A DNA stretch of 64,000 nt from Neobacillus cucumis. GTDB lineage: Bacteria; Bacillota; Bacilli; Bacillales_B; DSM-18226. A program made the translations under genes and the position numbers. The stretch covers positions 186,001-250,000 of the forward strand of contig NZ_JAMBOH010000006.1 of the NCBI RefSeq assembly GCF_023715505.1. Direction: 5' to 3'. Below are positions 37,508 through 46,846 of the stretch, piece after piece (position 1 is the stretch's first letter; every line of letters starts with the position of its first letter). The notes beneath the pieces were generated by a model. The model did no database searches and was not told the origin of the DNA. It saw nothing but the letters and a program-made list of their open reading frames with translations.

Positions 37508-39004
37508 TTATCGAATACCCTTCATTAATACCTGAATTTTTGGTGCAAGCATTAATAGAATAAAACCAAGGACGATGGAAGCACCGCCAATTACACCAAA
37601 ATAGGTCATTTCTGTTGCAGGTGTATAGAATTTAACTACTTGTGCATTTAATGCCTGAGCAGCTGCACTTGATAAGAACCATAAACTCATGGTTTGCGCT
37701 GAGAAAGCTGCCGGAGCTAATTTTGTAGTTGCTGATAGACCTACAGGTGATAAACATAACTCCCCTAGTACAACAATTAAATAACTAAGAACTAGCCATA
37801 ATGGATTTACTAAAGAATCTGTTCCTCCGAAATAGGCTGGAACAAGAATAACCATAAATGATAAACCTGCAAATAATAAGCCTAATGAGAATTTTTGCGG
37901 AATGGAAGGCTCACGCTTGCCTAATTTTACCCATATTGCAGCAAATACAGGAGCTAAAACAATAATAAATAATGGGTTTAATGATTGGAACCAAGCGGGA
38001 GAAATCTGTATACCAGCAAAATCTAATTGTGTCCGCTTATCCGCATAATTGGCAAGGATGGTCGAACCCTGCTCTTGAATCGCCCAGAACATAACGGACG
38101 CAATAAACAATGGAATATACGCGACAACACGTGATTTCTCAACTGATGTAGTTTTAGGGCTTGTGTACATGCGAATAAAGTAAATAGCCGGAATGAGAAT
38201 TCCAAGAATACTTACAATGTTAATAAACCCTTCAAATGTTAATAACCCATTTGGAATTGTAATAAAACCAATAATAGCAATAACAATTATCGCAACTGCA
38301 AAATAAGTATATACTTTTTTCTTCTCAGAAGATGTAAGCGGATTTGATACGGTGGTTCCTGCAAGACCAAGATTTTTCTTTTTTGTTATTAAGAAGACAA
38401 CTAATCCTAAGAACATACCCACTGCAGCAATACCGAAACCTAAGTGGAAGCTGGTATTCATGATCGTTTTGGAGCCAACGATTAATGGTGATAAGAAGGC
38501 ACCTGCGTTAATCCCCATATAAAAAATACTAAATCCAGCATCACGGCGATTATCATTTTCAGCATACATTTCCCCAACAACGGTTGAAACGTTTGGTTTT
38601 AATAACCCTGTCCCCAAGACAATCAATACCATGGAAACAAAGAAAAAGGCGATACTTCCAGGGATTGCGAGGGCAATATGACCAAGCATTATGAGGATGC
38701 CCCCAATGAACACTGCTCTTGACGTACCGAAGATTCGGTCAGCGAACCAGCCGCCAATAATCCCTGACATATACACGAGGGAACCGTATATCGACATAAT
38801 CGATAAGGCCAAGGTTTGGTCCATACCTAAACCGCCCTTGGTTACACTATAATACATATAGTAAACGAGAATAGCTCTCATTCCGTAATAAGAGAATCTT
38901 TCCCAGAATTCGGTGAAGAAAAGGGTGAATAGACCTTTAGGATGTCCGAAGAATCCTTTCTGAGGTACACTATCCACAATTTTCTGCCTATTTAGATTTG
39001 ACAT
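37508..39004 (-). CDS. dtpT: POT family proton-dependent di-/tripeptide transporter
   Basis: This 498-residue transporter imports di- and tripeptides with protons. It has about 14 membrane segments. The POT signature EFWERFSYYGMRAILVYY is at about 32-49, GGWFADRIFG at 85-94, and FSIFYMGINAGAFLSPLI near 160-177 (PTR2 motif). The start ATG has GAGGAGG upstream on the minus strand. It is monocistronic: a good promoter lies upstream, and repeat copy 2 plus a terminator lie downstream. Together with the neighbouring oligopeptide ABC operon it gives the cell two peptide uptake routes. Confidence 0.94.
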   Translation of the reverse strand: MSNLNRQKIVDSVPQKGFFGHPKGLFTLFFTEFWERFSYYGMRAILVYYMYYSVTKGGLGMDQTLALSIMSIYGSLVYMSGIIGGWFADRIFGTSRAVFIGGILIMLGHIALAIPGSIAFFFVSMVLIVLGTGLLKPNVSTVVGEMYAENDNRRDAGFSIFYMGINAGAFLSPLIVGSKTIMNTSFHLGFGIAAVGMFLGLVVFLITKKKNLGLAGTTVSNPLTSSEKKKVYTYFAVAIIVIAIIGFITIPNGLLTFEGFINIVSILGILIPAIYFIRMYTSPKTTSVEKSRVVAYIPLFIASVMFWAIQEQGSTILANYADKRTQLDFAGIQISPAWFQSLNPLFIIVLAPVFAAIWVKLGKREPSIPQKFSLGLLFAGLSFMVILVPAYFGGTDSLVNPLWLVLSYLIVVLGELCLSPVGLSATTKLAPAAFSAQTMSLWFLSSAAAQALNAQVVKFYTPATEMTYFGVIGGASIVLGFILLMLAPKIQVLMKGIR

Positions 39005-39029
39005 TATACAACCTCCTCTTTATTATTCT

Positions 39030-39059
39030 ATAATACTTTTCACATATTTGAATTGTCAA
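39030..39059 (-). promoter_or_regulatory. promoter of the peptide transporter gene
   Basis: On the minus strand TTGACA (complement of 39054-39059) and TATTAT (complement of 39030-39035) are separated by 18 bases, just upstream of the ribosome site. Confidence 0.7.
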
Positions 39060-39301
39060 AAACTTTTTTTGGCAATAAAGTGAAGCTCAACTAAAAACCT
39101 TGATAATTCAATATATTTATAAATACCAAGGAAAAAAGAAAGTTTTTTTGAAATAATTAATTATTTCTGACTAGAAAAATTTTTCACTCTACTACATTAA
39201 AAGAAGCTCTTAAATTAGTTAGGATTATTAAAACTAAATGGAATTACAGAACTTCCAATTGCAAATCAAAAGGTATTGATTAAATTTGGGCATTCCGTTG
39301 A

Positions 39302-39332
39302 TTGACTTTGACGCAGCGTAAAGGTGTATTGT
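39302..39332 (+). promoter_or_regulatory. MerR-type promoter with 19-base spacer and central dyad
   Basis: TTGACT (39302-39307) and TATTGT (39327-39332) are 19 bases apart, the over-long spacing typical of MerR-controlled promoters. The spacer holds CTTTGACG-CAG-CGTAAAG, an ACG-N3-CGT dyad like those bound by Mta, BltR and TipA. It probably mediates autoactivation. Confidence 0.65.
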
Positions 39333-39355
39333 TTAAACAAGAGGAGGTGAACGAA

Positions 39356-40120
39356 ATGGAGTATACAGTACAAAAGTTGGCGAGTTTAGCGGGGATAAGT
39401 ACTAGGACACTAAGATATTATGATGAAATCGGGATCCTTAAGCCGGCAAGAATCAATTCGTCAGGTTATCGAATCTATAGCAAGAAGGAAGTCGATCGGC
39501 TGCAGCAAATTCTATTTTACAGGGAATTAGATGTCAGCTTAGAGAGAATCAAAGAAATTGTCACTGATCCGTCCTTTGATGGTGCGGCCGCACTTAGAGA
39601 ACATCGTGAAAAACTCCTTGAGAAAAAGAAACAATTAGACTTATTAATTGCTAATGTCGATAAAACCATTGCGTTAACAGAAGGGAGAATGAAGATGGCC
39701 GATAAAGAAAAGTTTGATGGCTTTAAGAAAAAGATGATTGAGGAAAACGAGAAAAAGTATGGGAAAGAAATTCGCCAAAAATATGGGAACGATAGAGTAG
39801 ACCAATCAAATGAAAAGGTAATGAATATGACAGAGGAGCAGCATGATGAGGTCACTGAATTAGCTAAGAATATCACTATGACCTTAGCTGAGGCGTTTAA
39901 AACAGGCGATCCAGGTGGGGAACTAGCCCAAAAGGCTGCCGAACTGCACAAACAATGGTTATGCTATTATTGGACTGAATATAGCAAAGAGGCCCATGCC
40001 GGTCTTGCTCAAATGTATGTAGATGATGAGAGATTCACTGCCTACTATGATAAAGAGCAGCCAGGGACAGCTGAATTTTTAAGAGATGCCATTTATATTT
40101 ACACGGGTAAAAAATTATAA
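39356..40120 (+). CDS. MerR family regulator with TipAS antibiotic-recognition domain
   Basis: This 254-residue regulator has an N-terminal MerR winged helix (residues 1-70: YTVQKLASLAGISTRTLRYYDEIGIL, GYRIYSKKEVDRL), a coiled linker (about 80-115, LLEKKKQLDLLIANVDKTI) and a C-terminal TipAS domain (about 130-250, with HKQWLCYYW and AQMYVDDERFTAYYDK). TipAS domains bind thiopeptides or other hydrophobic drugs. The closest described Bacillus relative by layout is Mta, which activates its own gene and multidrug exporters. ATG 39356 follows GAGGAGGTGA. No efflux gene is adjacent; the next operon is an oligopeptide importer separated by a terminator. Confidence 0.92.
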   Translation: MEYTVQKLASLAGISTRTLRYYDEIGILKPARINSSGYRIYSKKEVDRLQQILFYRELDVSLERIKEIVTDPSFDGAAALREHREKLLEKKKQLDLLIANVDKTIALTEGRMKMADKEKFDGFKKKMIEENEKKYGKEIRQKYGNDRVDQSNEKVMNMTEEQHDEVTELAKNITMTLAEAFKTGDPGGELAQKAAELHKQWLCYYWTEYSKEAHAGLAQMYVDDERFTAYYDKEQPGTAEFLRDAIYIYTGKKL

Positions 40121-40159
40121 TATTAATATAAAAATAAGCCAAAAATCAGAAAATAAGAG

Positions 40160-40217
40160 GCCTTATACTAGTCTGCAATAACGCTTTAATGCAGTGTGGT
40201 GTAAGGCTTTTTTTTAT
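40160..40217 (+). terminator. Rho-independent terminator after the MerR gene
   Basis: GCCTTATAC pairs with GTGTAAGGC, with an inner CTGCA/TGCAG stem, followed by a run of T. Confidence 0.82.
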
Positions 40218-40348
40218 AATTTTTTATTTTATTGACAAATTTTGATAAAAATAGGCAGGTGATATATGTCATAATAGTTTTAAAATTTGTTATATTATAA
40301 TATTTCAAACGTAATTTAAAAACCATAGATTAAGAGGTAGGTGTAATT

Positions 40349-41356
40349 GTGGGTCATATTTTACAGATAAAGAACTTAAAAATATCGTTTCAGTCTGGGA
40401 AAACACTCTTACCTGCTGTTGATGGCATCAGTTTTAATCTGAGAGAGGGGGAAATTCTTGGAATCGTAGGGGAATCAGGGAGTGGCAAAAGTGTAACTTC
40501 GTTAGCCACAATGGGGTTAATTCCATCACCGCCCGGTAAAATTGAGGACGGTCAAATTATTTTTGAAGGAAGAGATTTAATAAACCTCTCCGAAAAAGAG
40601 TGGCGTAAAGTTCGTGGGAATCAAATTTCAATGATCTTCCAAGAACCTATGACTTCACTAAATCCTTTGTTCACCATTGGAAATCAGGTGATGGAAGCCA
40701 TCAAACTACATACTAATCTCTCAAAGAGAGAAGCACTAGTTCGAGGCATTGAATTATTAAGACTAGTAGGAATCCCAAGGGCTGAGGGAATTTTGAGAGA
40801 GTATCCCCACCAATTATCGGGTGGGATGAGACAACGGATCATGATCGCTATGGCAATGGCGTGCAATCCTAAGGTGCTGATTGCGGATGAACCTACAACT
40901 GCACTTGACGTAACCATACAAGCTCAGATTCTTGCATTAATGAAGGATTTAAATAAAAAAACCAATACATCCATTATCCTCATTACACATGATTTAGGTG
41001 TGGTAGCGGAAATTTGTGAGCGGGTAATCGTGATGTACTCTGGACAAATTGTAGAACAAGGTGATGTCAGAACCATACTTAAAAATCCTCAGCATCCTTA
41101 TACTAGAGGGCTATTAAAATCCGTCCCTGAATTAAGAGGGAAAAAGGAGCGTCTCTATAGCATACCTGGAACCGTCCCTGCGCCGGGAACTATTCAAAAT
41201 GGCTGCCGGTTTGCGCCACGGTGCGCGGAGGCATTTGGTAAGTGCCATGAAGAAGAACCTCAATTATTGAACTTGGAAAAAGAGGAACATGAAGTTCGCT
41301 GTTTCCTACATATATTGAAGGAGGGGAGTGACAAGCATGTCAGAGTTACTTCTTGA
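40349..41356 (+). CDS. dppD: oligopeptide/dipeptide ABC transporter ATP-binding protein (DppD/OppD type)
   Basis: This 335-residue ATPase is the first gene of a five-gene importer operon. It has Walker A GESGSGKS (41-48), Q loop IFQEPMTSLNPLFTIG, signature LSGGMRQR, Walker B VLIADEPTTALD, switch LITHDLGVVAE and the oligopeptide-family C-terminal extension with the cysteine motif NGCRFAPRCAEAFGKC. GTG start preceded by AAGAGGTAGGTG. The second ATPase gene overlaps it by 20 bases. The operon order is ATPase, ATPase, binding protein, permease, permease. The substrate may be di- or oligopeptides; glutathione or nickel systems share this layout. Confidence 0.93.
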   Translation: MGHILQIKNLKISFQSGKTLLPAVDGISFNLREGEILGIVGESGSGKSVTSLATMGLIPSPPGKIEDGQIIFEGRDLINLSEKEWRKVRGNQISMIFQEPMTSLNPLFTIGNQVMEAIKLHTNLSKREALVRGIELLRLVGIPRAEGILREYPHQLSGGMRQRIMIAMAMACNPKVLIADEPTTALDVTIQAQILALMKDLNKKTNTSIILITHDLGVVAEICERVIVMYSGQIVEQGDVRTILKNPQHPYTRGLLKSVPELRGKKERLYSIPGTVPAPGTIQNGCRFAPRCAEAFGKCHEEEPQLLNLEKEEHEVRCFLHILKEGSDKHVRVTS

Positions 41357-42305
41357 GGTAAATGGGTTGAAAAAGTACTTTCCAATTACTGGGGGACTTT
41401 TTGGAAGGAAGCAAGGTGAAGTGAAAGCCGTTGACGATGTTTCTTTTTATGTTAAGAAGGGAGAGACTTTGGGCATTGTTGGGGAAAGCGGCTGTGGGAA
41501 ATCGACTACTGGCCGTCTGTTAATGCGTTTACTTGAAGCAAGTGAAGGAAAGATTGTGTTTGAAGATAAAGAGATTACTAGTATGTCAAAAAATGAATTA
41601 AGAAAAACCCGCCGTGATATCCAGATGGTATTTCAAGATCCCTATGCATCCTTAAACCCGAGACATTCGATTGAACAAATTCTTGAAGAGCCGCTCATTG
41701 TTCATGGGATTGGCACTAAAGAAGAGCGAAAAAAACAAGTGCGAGAAATGCTCGAGGTGGTCGGCTTAAGCAGCTACCATGCCAAACGATATCCGCACCA
41801 ATTCTCGGGCGGTCAGCGTCAACGGATTGGGATTGCTAAAGCATTGATGACGAAACCGAAGCTGATAATAGCAGATGAACCTGTGTCAGCATTGGACGTT
41901 TCAATCCAAGCCCAGGTTCTTAACTTAATGAAGGATATCCAAAATGAATTTCAGCTTACCTACATATTTATCGCACATGATTTAGGTGTGGTACGACATA
42001 TTAGTGATCGTGTAGGCGTGATGTATTTAGGAAGATTAATAGAGTTAGCCGATAGCGAGCAGCTATATCAAAATCCCTCCCATCCTTACACAAAGGCACT
42101 ACTCTCGGCGGTGCCGATTCCAGACCCTGATCTAAAGAAGGAAACTATTTTAATTGACGGTGAGATTCCAAGCCCTGCAAACCCTCCATCAGGATGTGCC
42201 TTCCATACCCGGTGTTCACAGGTGATGGATATTTGTAAAACAACTAGACCTAAAGAACATGATTGGAACGGTCATTTTGTTGCATGTCATTTATATAACG
42301 AGTGA
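41337..42305 (+). CDS. dppF: oligopeptide/dipeptide ABC transporter ATP-binding protein (DppF/OppF type)
   Basis: This 322-residue partner ATPase shows LKKYFPITGGLFGRK (11-25), characteristic of OppF/DppF, Walker A GESGCGKS (49-56), signature FSGGQRQRIGIAKAL, Walker B LIIADEPVSALD and the C-terminal PSGCAFHTRC cluster motif. ATG 41337 follows AAGGAGGGG by 10 bases; the in-frame GTG at 41328 is too close to it. It overlaps the end of dppD. The binding-protein gene follows after 51 bases. Confidence 0.93.
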   Translation: MSELLLEVNGLKKYFPITGGLFGRKQGEVKAVDDVSFYVKKGETLGIVGESGCGKSTTGRLLMRLLEASEGKIVFEDKEITSMSKNELRKTRRDIQMVFQDPYASLNPRHSIEQILEEPLIVHGIGTKEERKKQVREMLEVVGLSSYHAKRYPHQFSGGQRQRIGIAKALMTKPKLIIADEPVSALDVSIQAQVLNLMKDIQNEFQLTYIFIAHDLGVVRHISDRVGVMYLGRLIELADSEQLYQNPSHPYTKALLSAVPIPDPDLKKETILIDGEIPSPANPPSGCAFHTRCSQVMDICKTTRPKEHDWNGHFVACHLYNE

Positions 42306-42356
42306 TTTGCTGCATTTATGATAAAAAATAAAATGTACAGGGGGTAACAAACTCTT

Positions 42357-43973
42357 ATGAAGAAAAAACCTTTTATACTGTTGTTGATTTCTCTACTAGC
42401 TATCAGCATGTTTTTGGCTGGCTGCAACAGTAAAACAAATGAAGCAACAGGAGGCAAGAAAGATCCTGTTTCTGGAAGTGCCGCGAAAAAAGACACACTA
42501 GTCTATGGCCGTGGAGGAGATTCTACATCACTAGACCCCATCACCTCAACGGAAGGTGAAACGTTTAAAGTAACGGAAAACATTTTTGAAACCTTAATCC
42601 AATATGGCGACCAGGATACCACCATCAATCCTGGACTTGCTGAATCATGGAAAGTTACTCCTGATGGGTTAACTTATACCTTTAAACTTCGGCAAGGAGT
42701 TAAATTTCATGATGGGACCGATTTTAATGCAGAGGCAGTAGTTTTTAACTTTGACCGCTGGATGAATGGAAATGCAGACAGCTTTCCTTACTATACGATG
42801 TTTGGAGGCTATAAAGGGGAAAAAGGACATGTAATTAAAGAAGTTAAAGCGGTTGATGACCATACTGTACAATTTGTATTAACAAGACCTCAAGCACCAT
42901 TTTTAAAGAACCTAGCTATGTCTCCGTTTGGAATTGCCAGCCCTGAGGCAGTTAAAAAATACGGTGATAAATTTAGACAGCATCCTGTTGGTACAGGACC
43001 ATTCAAATTCGTGGAGTGGAAAGAAAACGATACAATTACGCTTGAGAAAAACCCAGACTACTGGCAAAAAGGCTACCCTAAGTTAAACAAAGTGATTTTC
43101 CGTGTCATTCCTGAAAATACAGCACGGCTTAATGCTCTTGCCAATGGAGAAATTGATGTAATGGATGGCCTAAACAACTCAGACGAGGCCACTGTTAAAG
43201 CAAATGCTAATCTTCAAGTGATTGAAAGACCGTCAATGAACGTGGGTTATATTGGTTTAACGACCACTCGTAAACCATTCGATAACAAGCTCGTTCGTCA
43301 AGCCATCAATTATGCCATTGATAAAAAATCAATCATCGATGCATTTTATGGAGGAAAGGCACTTGAAGCTGTTAATCCAATGCCACCTTCGATTGAGGGC
43401 TATAATAAGTCTGTTGAGCCATACCCATATGATTTGGAAAAAGCAAAACAATTGTTAAAAGAAGCAGGTTACGAAAAAGGATTTGAAACTGACCTTTGGG
43501 CTATGCCTGTAGCTCGTCCATACATGCCGGAAGCTCAAAAGGTGGCAGAAGTGATTCAAGAAAGCTTAAGTAAAATAGGCGTCAAAGCGAAAATCCAGTC
43601 TGTTGACTGGGCAACTTATTTAGATAAAGCAGCCAAAGGTGAGTTTGATATGTTCATGCTTGGCTGGACGGGCGACAATGGAGATCCTGATAACTTCTTA
43701 TACACCTTGCTTGATAAAGACAGCATCGGAAGCAATAACTATTCTTATTATAGCAATGACCAATTGCACAATATCTTAATTAAAGCGCAGACAGAAACGG
43801 ATCAAGCTAAGCGCAATGCCCTTTACGAGCAGGCACAGGTAATCATCCATGATGATGCTCCATGGGTTCCGCTTGTACACTCAACACCATTGTTAGCAGC
43901 CGGGAAAGACGTAGTTCATTACCTGCCGCATCCAACAGGTTCAGAAGCACTTACCAAGGTTGAGTTTAAATAA
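42357..43973 (+). CDS. dppA: oligopeptide/dipeptide ABC transporter substrate-binding lipoprotein (family 5)
   Basis: This 538-residue surface lipoprotein has lipobox LAGC (Cys23), a short polar linker, and an SBP family 5 domain: LDPITSTEGETFKVTENIFETL near 60-81, LRQGVKFHDGTDFNAEAVVFNFDRW near 109-133, and MLGWTGDNGDPDNFLYTLL near 437-455. The GWTGDNGDPDNF block resembles DppA more than OppA. ATG with CAGGGGGTAAC upstream. A strong GC hairpin and an inverted repeat relic lie between it and the permease genes, consistent with excess binding protein. Confidence 0.92.
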   Translation: MKKKPFILLLISLLAISMFLAGCNSKTNEATGGKKDPVSGSAAKKDTLVYGRGGDSTSLDPITSTEGETFKVTENIFETLIQYGDQDTTINPGLAESWKVTPDGLTYTFKLRQGVKFHDGTDFNAEAVVFNFDRWMNGNADSFPYYTMFGGYKGEKGHVIKEVKAVDDHTVQFVLTRPQAPFLKNLAMSPFGIASPEAVKKYGDKFRQHPVGTGPFKFVEWKENDTITLEKNPDYWQKGYPKLNKVIFRVIPENTARLNALANGEIDVMDGLNNSDEATVKANANLQVIERPSMNVGYIGLTTTRKPFDNKLVRQAINYAIDKKSIIDAFYGGKALEAVNPMPPSIEGYNKSVEPYPYDLEKAKQLLKEAGYEKGFETDLWAMPVARPYMPEAQKVAEVIQESLSKIGVKAKIQSVDWATYLDKAAKGEFDMFMLGWTGDNGDPDNFLYTLLDKDSIGSNNYSYYSNDQLHNILIKAQTETDQAKRNALYEQAQVIIHDDAPWVPLVHSTPLLAAGKDVVHYLPHPTGSEALTKVEFK

Positions 43974-43978
43974 TAAGA

Positions 43979-44038
43979 AAAGAGCGAGCGCCCGTTTAGC
44001 GAAGTACACTAGTCACTGGGCCCTGGAGCTGGACCATT
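43979..44038 (-). repeat. short degenerate relative of the dispersed hairpin repeat (inverted)
   Basis: Read on the minus strand it begins GTCCAGCTCCAGGGCCCAG and ends GGGCGCTCGCTCTTTTC, matching the constant ends of the dispersed family with several changes and only a short core of about 25 bases. It lies inside the dpp operon between the binding-protein and permease genes. Confidence 0.6.
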
Positions 44039-44074
44039 TTCAAAGTAATGTAATCATTTCTTATCTTGGAACAG

Positions 44075-44097
44075 AGGGGAGGGACTTTCCCTCCCTT
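44075..44097 (+). other. GC-rich intercistronic hairpin in the dpp operon
   Basis: AGGGGAGGGA pairs with TCCCTCCCTT across a three-base loop (one G-U pair). No T-run follows. It probably protects or processes the binding-protein mRNA 3' end. Confidence 0.65.
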
Positions 44098-44135
44098 TGG
44101 TAACTTAAGGTTCATTCTCAAAAGAGGTGAAAAAC

Positions 44136-45143
44136 TTGTTTACGTACACAGTCCGTCGTGTGTTTTCTCTAATACCTGTTTTAATTGGAATGACACTAGT
44201 CGTTTTTGCTATTATCCATGCCATTCCCGGTAATCCAGCACAAGTCATTCTTGGTCAAAGGGCAACTGCAGAATCGATTGCTACTCTAACAAAGGAATTA
44301 GGATTAGACCGCCCATGGTACATACAATACGTAGATTATATTAATGCATTGATTCATGGAGATCTGGGGGTCTCGCTGAGGACAAGAGGTCCTATTAATG
44401 AAGAAATTTGGTCTTACCTTGCAGCCACAGCGGAATTAACGATTGTTGCAATGTTTATAGCCGTTATTATTGGAGTAAATGCAGGAATTGTTAGTGCCTG
44501 GTTCTCGAGATCATGGTTTGATTATGTGGCAATGGTACTTGCCCTGATTGGGGTATCACTGCCAATATTTTGGCTTGGTTTAATGGAACAATGGGTATTC
44601 TCTATACATTTAGGCTGGCTTCCAACCACAGGTAGAGAGAATGTTAGAGATCCCGTATCAGCCATTACCAATCTATATTTAATAGATACGTTATTACAAG
44701 GAAGATTTGACCAATTTATCGTTGTTCTCAAACATTTGGTACTGCCTAGCTTGGCACTGGCCACCATTCCCATGGCAATAATTGCAAGAATGACACGTGC
44801 CACGATGCTAGAAGTGATGAAATCAGATTATATCCGTACTGCAAGAGCAAAGGGGCTAAGTATGTTTTGGGTGGTTTATAAGCATTCTTTAAAAAATGCG
44901 ATTATTCCAGTACTGACCATTATCGGATTGCAAACAGGCCTGCTATTGGGGGGAGCCATCCTAACAGAAACAATCTTCGGCTGGCCGGGAATTGGCCGAT
45001 ATTTATATGATGCAATCGGCTATCGTGATTATCCAGTGATTCAGTCAGGCATTTTATTAATTGCTGCCATTTTTGTCCTTATTAATTTAATTGTGGATTT
45101 ATTGTACGTCTTTGTTGATCCAAGAATTAAATATACGAAATAA
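44136..45143 (+). CDS. dppB: oligopeptide/dipeptide ABC transporter permease (DppB type)
   Basis: This permease of about 335 residues has six membrane segments, the N-terminal TYTVRRVFSLIPVLIGMTL, HAIPGNPA near 30-37, and the EAA loop YIRTARAKGLSMFWVVYKHSLKNA near 229-252. SD AGAGGTGA is well spaced for TTG 44136; the GTG at 44127 lies within the SD itself. It is followed 17 bases on by the second permease gene. Confidence 0.92.
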   Translation: MFTYTVRRVFSLIPVLIGMTLVVFAIIHAIPGNPAQVILGQRATAESIATLTKELGLDRPWYIQYVDYINALIHGDLGVSLRTRGPINEEIWSYLAATAELTIVAMFIAVIIGVNAGIVSAWFSRSWFDYVAMVLALIGVSLPIFWLGLMEQWVFSIHLGWLPTTGRENVRDPVSAITNLYLIDTLLQGRFDQFIVVLKHLVLPSLALATIPMAIIARMTRATMLEVMKSDYIRTARAKGLSMFWVVYKHSLKNAIIPVLTIIGLQTGLLLGGAILTETIFGWPGIGRYLYDAIGYRDYPVIQSGILLIAAIFVLINLIVDLLYVFVDPRIKYTK

Positions 45144-45160
45144 AGGAGGGAGATTGTTAA

Positions 45161-46060
45161 GTGGCGGAACTTGTAAAAAAAACAGCTAATATCGAGACTG
45201 TATTTGTTGAAGAAAAGCTGACACCTCCTTGGAAGGAAGCCTGGATATCATTTTATAAAAACCGTTTAGCCCTGGCGGGACTGGGGATTGTAGTTTTTTT
45301 TATCATGATTGCCATTTTAGCACCAATCATTGCACCCTATAGTTTTAAGGAGCAAGTGCTAACAGATCGAATGCTCCCTCCCTCAAGTGATCATTGGTTC
45401 GGCACAGATGATTTTGGCCGTGACATTTTCTCCCGAATTGTTTACGGGGCAAGAATATCCTTATGGGTGGGATTTTTTTCAGTCCTAGGATCTGTCGTAT
45501 TTGGGACCATTTTAGGAATTGTCGCGGGATATTATGGCCGCTGGATTGATTCGCTTATCTCGCGTATTTTTGATATCATGCTCGCCTTCCCTAGTATTCT
45601 ATTAGCTATAGCGGTTGTCGCAATCCTTGGACCATCTTTACAAAACGCATTAATTGCCATTGCTGTTATTAATATTCCGAACTTTGGCCGGCTTGTCCGA
45701 TCTAAGGTGTTAAGTGTTAAGCAAGAAGAATACATTATGGCAGCCCGAGCAGTGGGGATGAAGGACACACGAATTCTCTTTCGTCATATTCTCCCTAACA
45801 GTATTTCACCAGTCATTGTCCAAGCAACTTTAGCGATTGCCACATCTATAATCGAAGCGGCAGCCCTGGGTTTTCTCGGAATGGGGGCACAGGCGCCGAC
45901 ACCAGAGTGGGGAAAGATGCTGGCAGATTCAAAAAATTATATTACCCAGGCTCCATGGACATTGTTTTTTCCGGGAATCGCTATTATGCTGACAGTGCTG
46001 GGATTTAATCTAATGGGTGATGGACTAAGGGATGTCCTTGACCCGAAGATGAAGAACTAA
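45161..46060 (+). CDS. dppC: oligopeptide/dipeptide ABC transporter permease (DppC type)
   Basis: This 299-residue second permease has the DppC N-terminal topology: a cytosolic stretch, then LALAGLGIVVFFIMIAILAPIIAPY near 33-57, HWFGTDDFGRDIFSRIVYGARISL near 79-102, and the EAA loop YIMAARAVGMKDTRILFRHILPNS near 191-214. GTG start after AAGGAGGG. It ends the operon; a terminator follows within 15 bases. Confidence 0.93.
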   Translation: MAELVKKTANIETVFVEEKLTPPWKEAWISFYKNRLALAGLGIVVFFIMIAILAPIIAPYSFKEQVLTDRMLPPSSDHWFGTDDFGRDIFSRIVYGARISLWVGFFSVLGSVVFGTILGIVAGYYGRWIDSLISRIFDIMLAFPSILLAIAVVAILGPSLQNALIAIAVINIPNFGRLVRSKVLSVKQEEYIMAARAVGMKDTRILFRHILPNSISPVIVQATLAIATSIIEAAALGFLGMGAQAPTPEWGKMLADSKNYITQAPWTLFFPGIAIMLTVLGFNLMGDGLRDVLDPKMKN

Positions 46061-46072
46061 GGTTTTGAATTG

Positions 46073-46098
46073 AGACTCCAGCTGGGGTCTTTTTTTTT
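46073..46098 (+). terminator. Rho-independent terminator of the dpp operon
   Basis: AGACTCC/GGGGTCT with a short loop is followed by nine T. Confidence 0.85.
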
Positions 46099-46240
46099 AA
46101 TTCTTTTAAGGTTTAATATGCTCAAATACTCACATAAACATTGTTTTTCAATAGAGGGAACTATTATAATTATGACAAGATAATGCCTTATTTCAGATAA
46201 GATGTTTATACAATCCATATCCTTGAGGGGGAATAATAAA

Positions 46241-46795
46241 TTGGTTTATCGGGGAGTTTCTTTAAAAGAAATGAGTATAGTTTTTATAGGGTTTATGGGG
46301 GTAGGAAAAACTACTATCGGTAAAGCTGTAGCGAAAAAACTGTATCGAGATTTTATCGATATTGATGCCGAGATAGAAAAAGAATACGGCATGCCAACGT
46401 CCCAAATCTTTAATAAGATTGGAGAAAAAGCATTTCGTGAAAAAGAAAAAAGTGTAATTACAGATTTATGCAAAAGGAAAATGAAGGTTATTTCTCTTGG
46501 TGGCGGGGCATTTTTACAAGAAGAGATCAAACAGATTTGTTTAGATAATTGCCTGGTCATTTTTCTAGATTTATCCTGGGAAAATTGGAAGGAGCGAATA
46601 AGCCTTATTATCGACAGCCGGCCTGTTTTAAAAGGAAAGTCCTTAAAAGAAATTGAAGAACTGTTCTATAAGCGTCAGGAGATCTACGCTGATCACCATT
46701 CTGTAGTATCAACTGATAATCAAGATGTAGAAGAAATAGCTGATTATATTGTAGAATCATTAAAATTAGCTTGGGAATTACATGGTGAAAAGTAA
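46241..46795 (+). CDS. aroK: shikimate kinase
   Basis: This enzyme phosphorylates shikimate at O3 with ATP in the chorismate pathway. The 184 residues have P-loop GFMGVGKT (17-24), shikimate-binding DIDAEIEKEYG near 36-46, the SLGGGAF loop near 87-93 and the lid with RPVLKGKSL near 125-133. TTG 46241 has GAGGGGG 9 bases upstream and gives an N-terminal extension like that of B. subtilis AroK; ATG 46274 would start directly at the first strand but lacks a ribosome site. It is followed 51 bases on by another shikimate pathway gene. Confidence 0.9.
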   Translation: MVYRGVSLKEMSIVFIGFMGVGKTTIGKAVAKKLYRDFIDIDAEIEKEYGMPTSQIFNKIGEKAFREKEKSVITDLCKRKMKVISLGGGAFLQEEIKQICLDNCLVIFLDLSWENWKERISLIIDSRPVLKGKSLKEIEELFYKRQEIYADHHSVVSTDNQDVEEIADYIVESLKLAWELHGEK

Positions 46796-46846
46796 GCGTA
46801 ATACCTCATGAACTTTTGTATAAAAAATAGTAAAGGACTGGGGAAA

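Larger units (their letters stand above)
39005..39355. other. 351-base divergent gap between peptide transporter and MerR genes
   Basis: This gap contains the minus-strand promoter at 39030-39059 and the MerR-type promoter at 39302-39332. The roughly 240 bases between them are AT-rich and show nothing recognisable. Confidence 0.45.
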
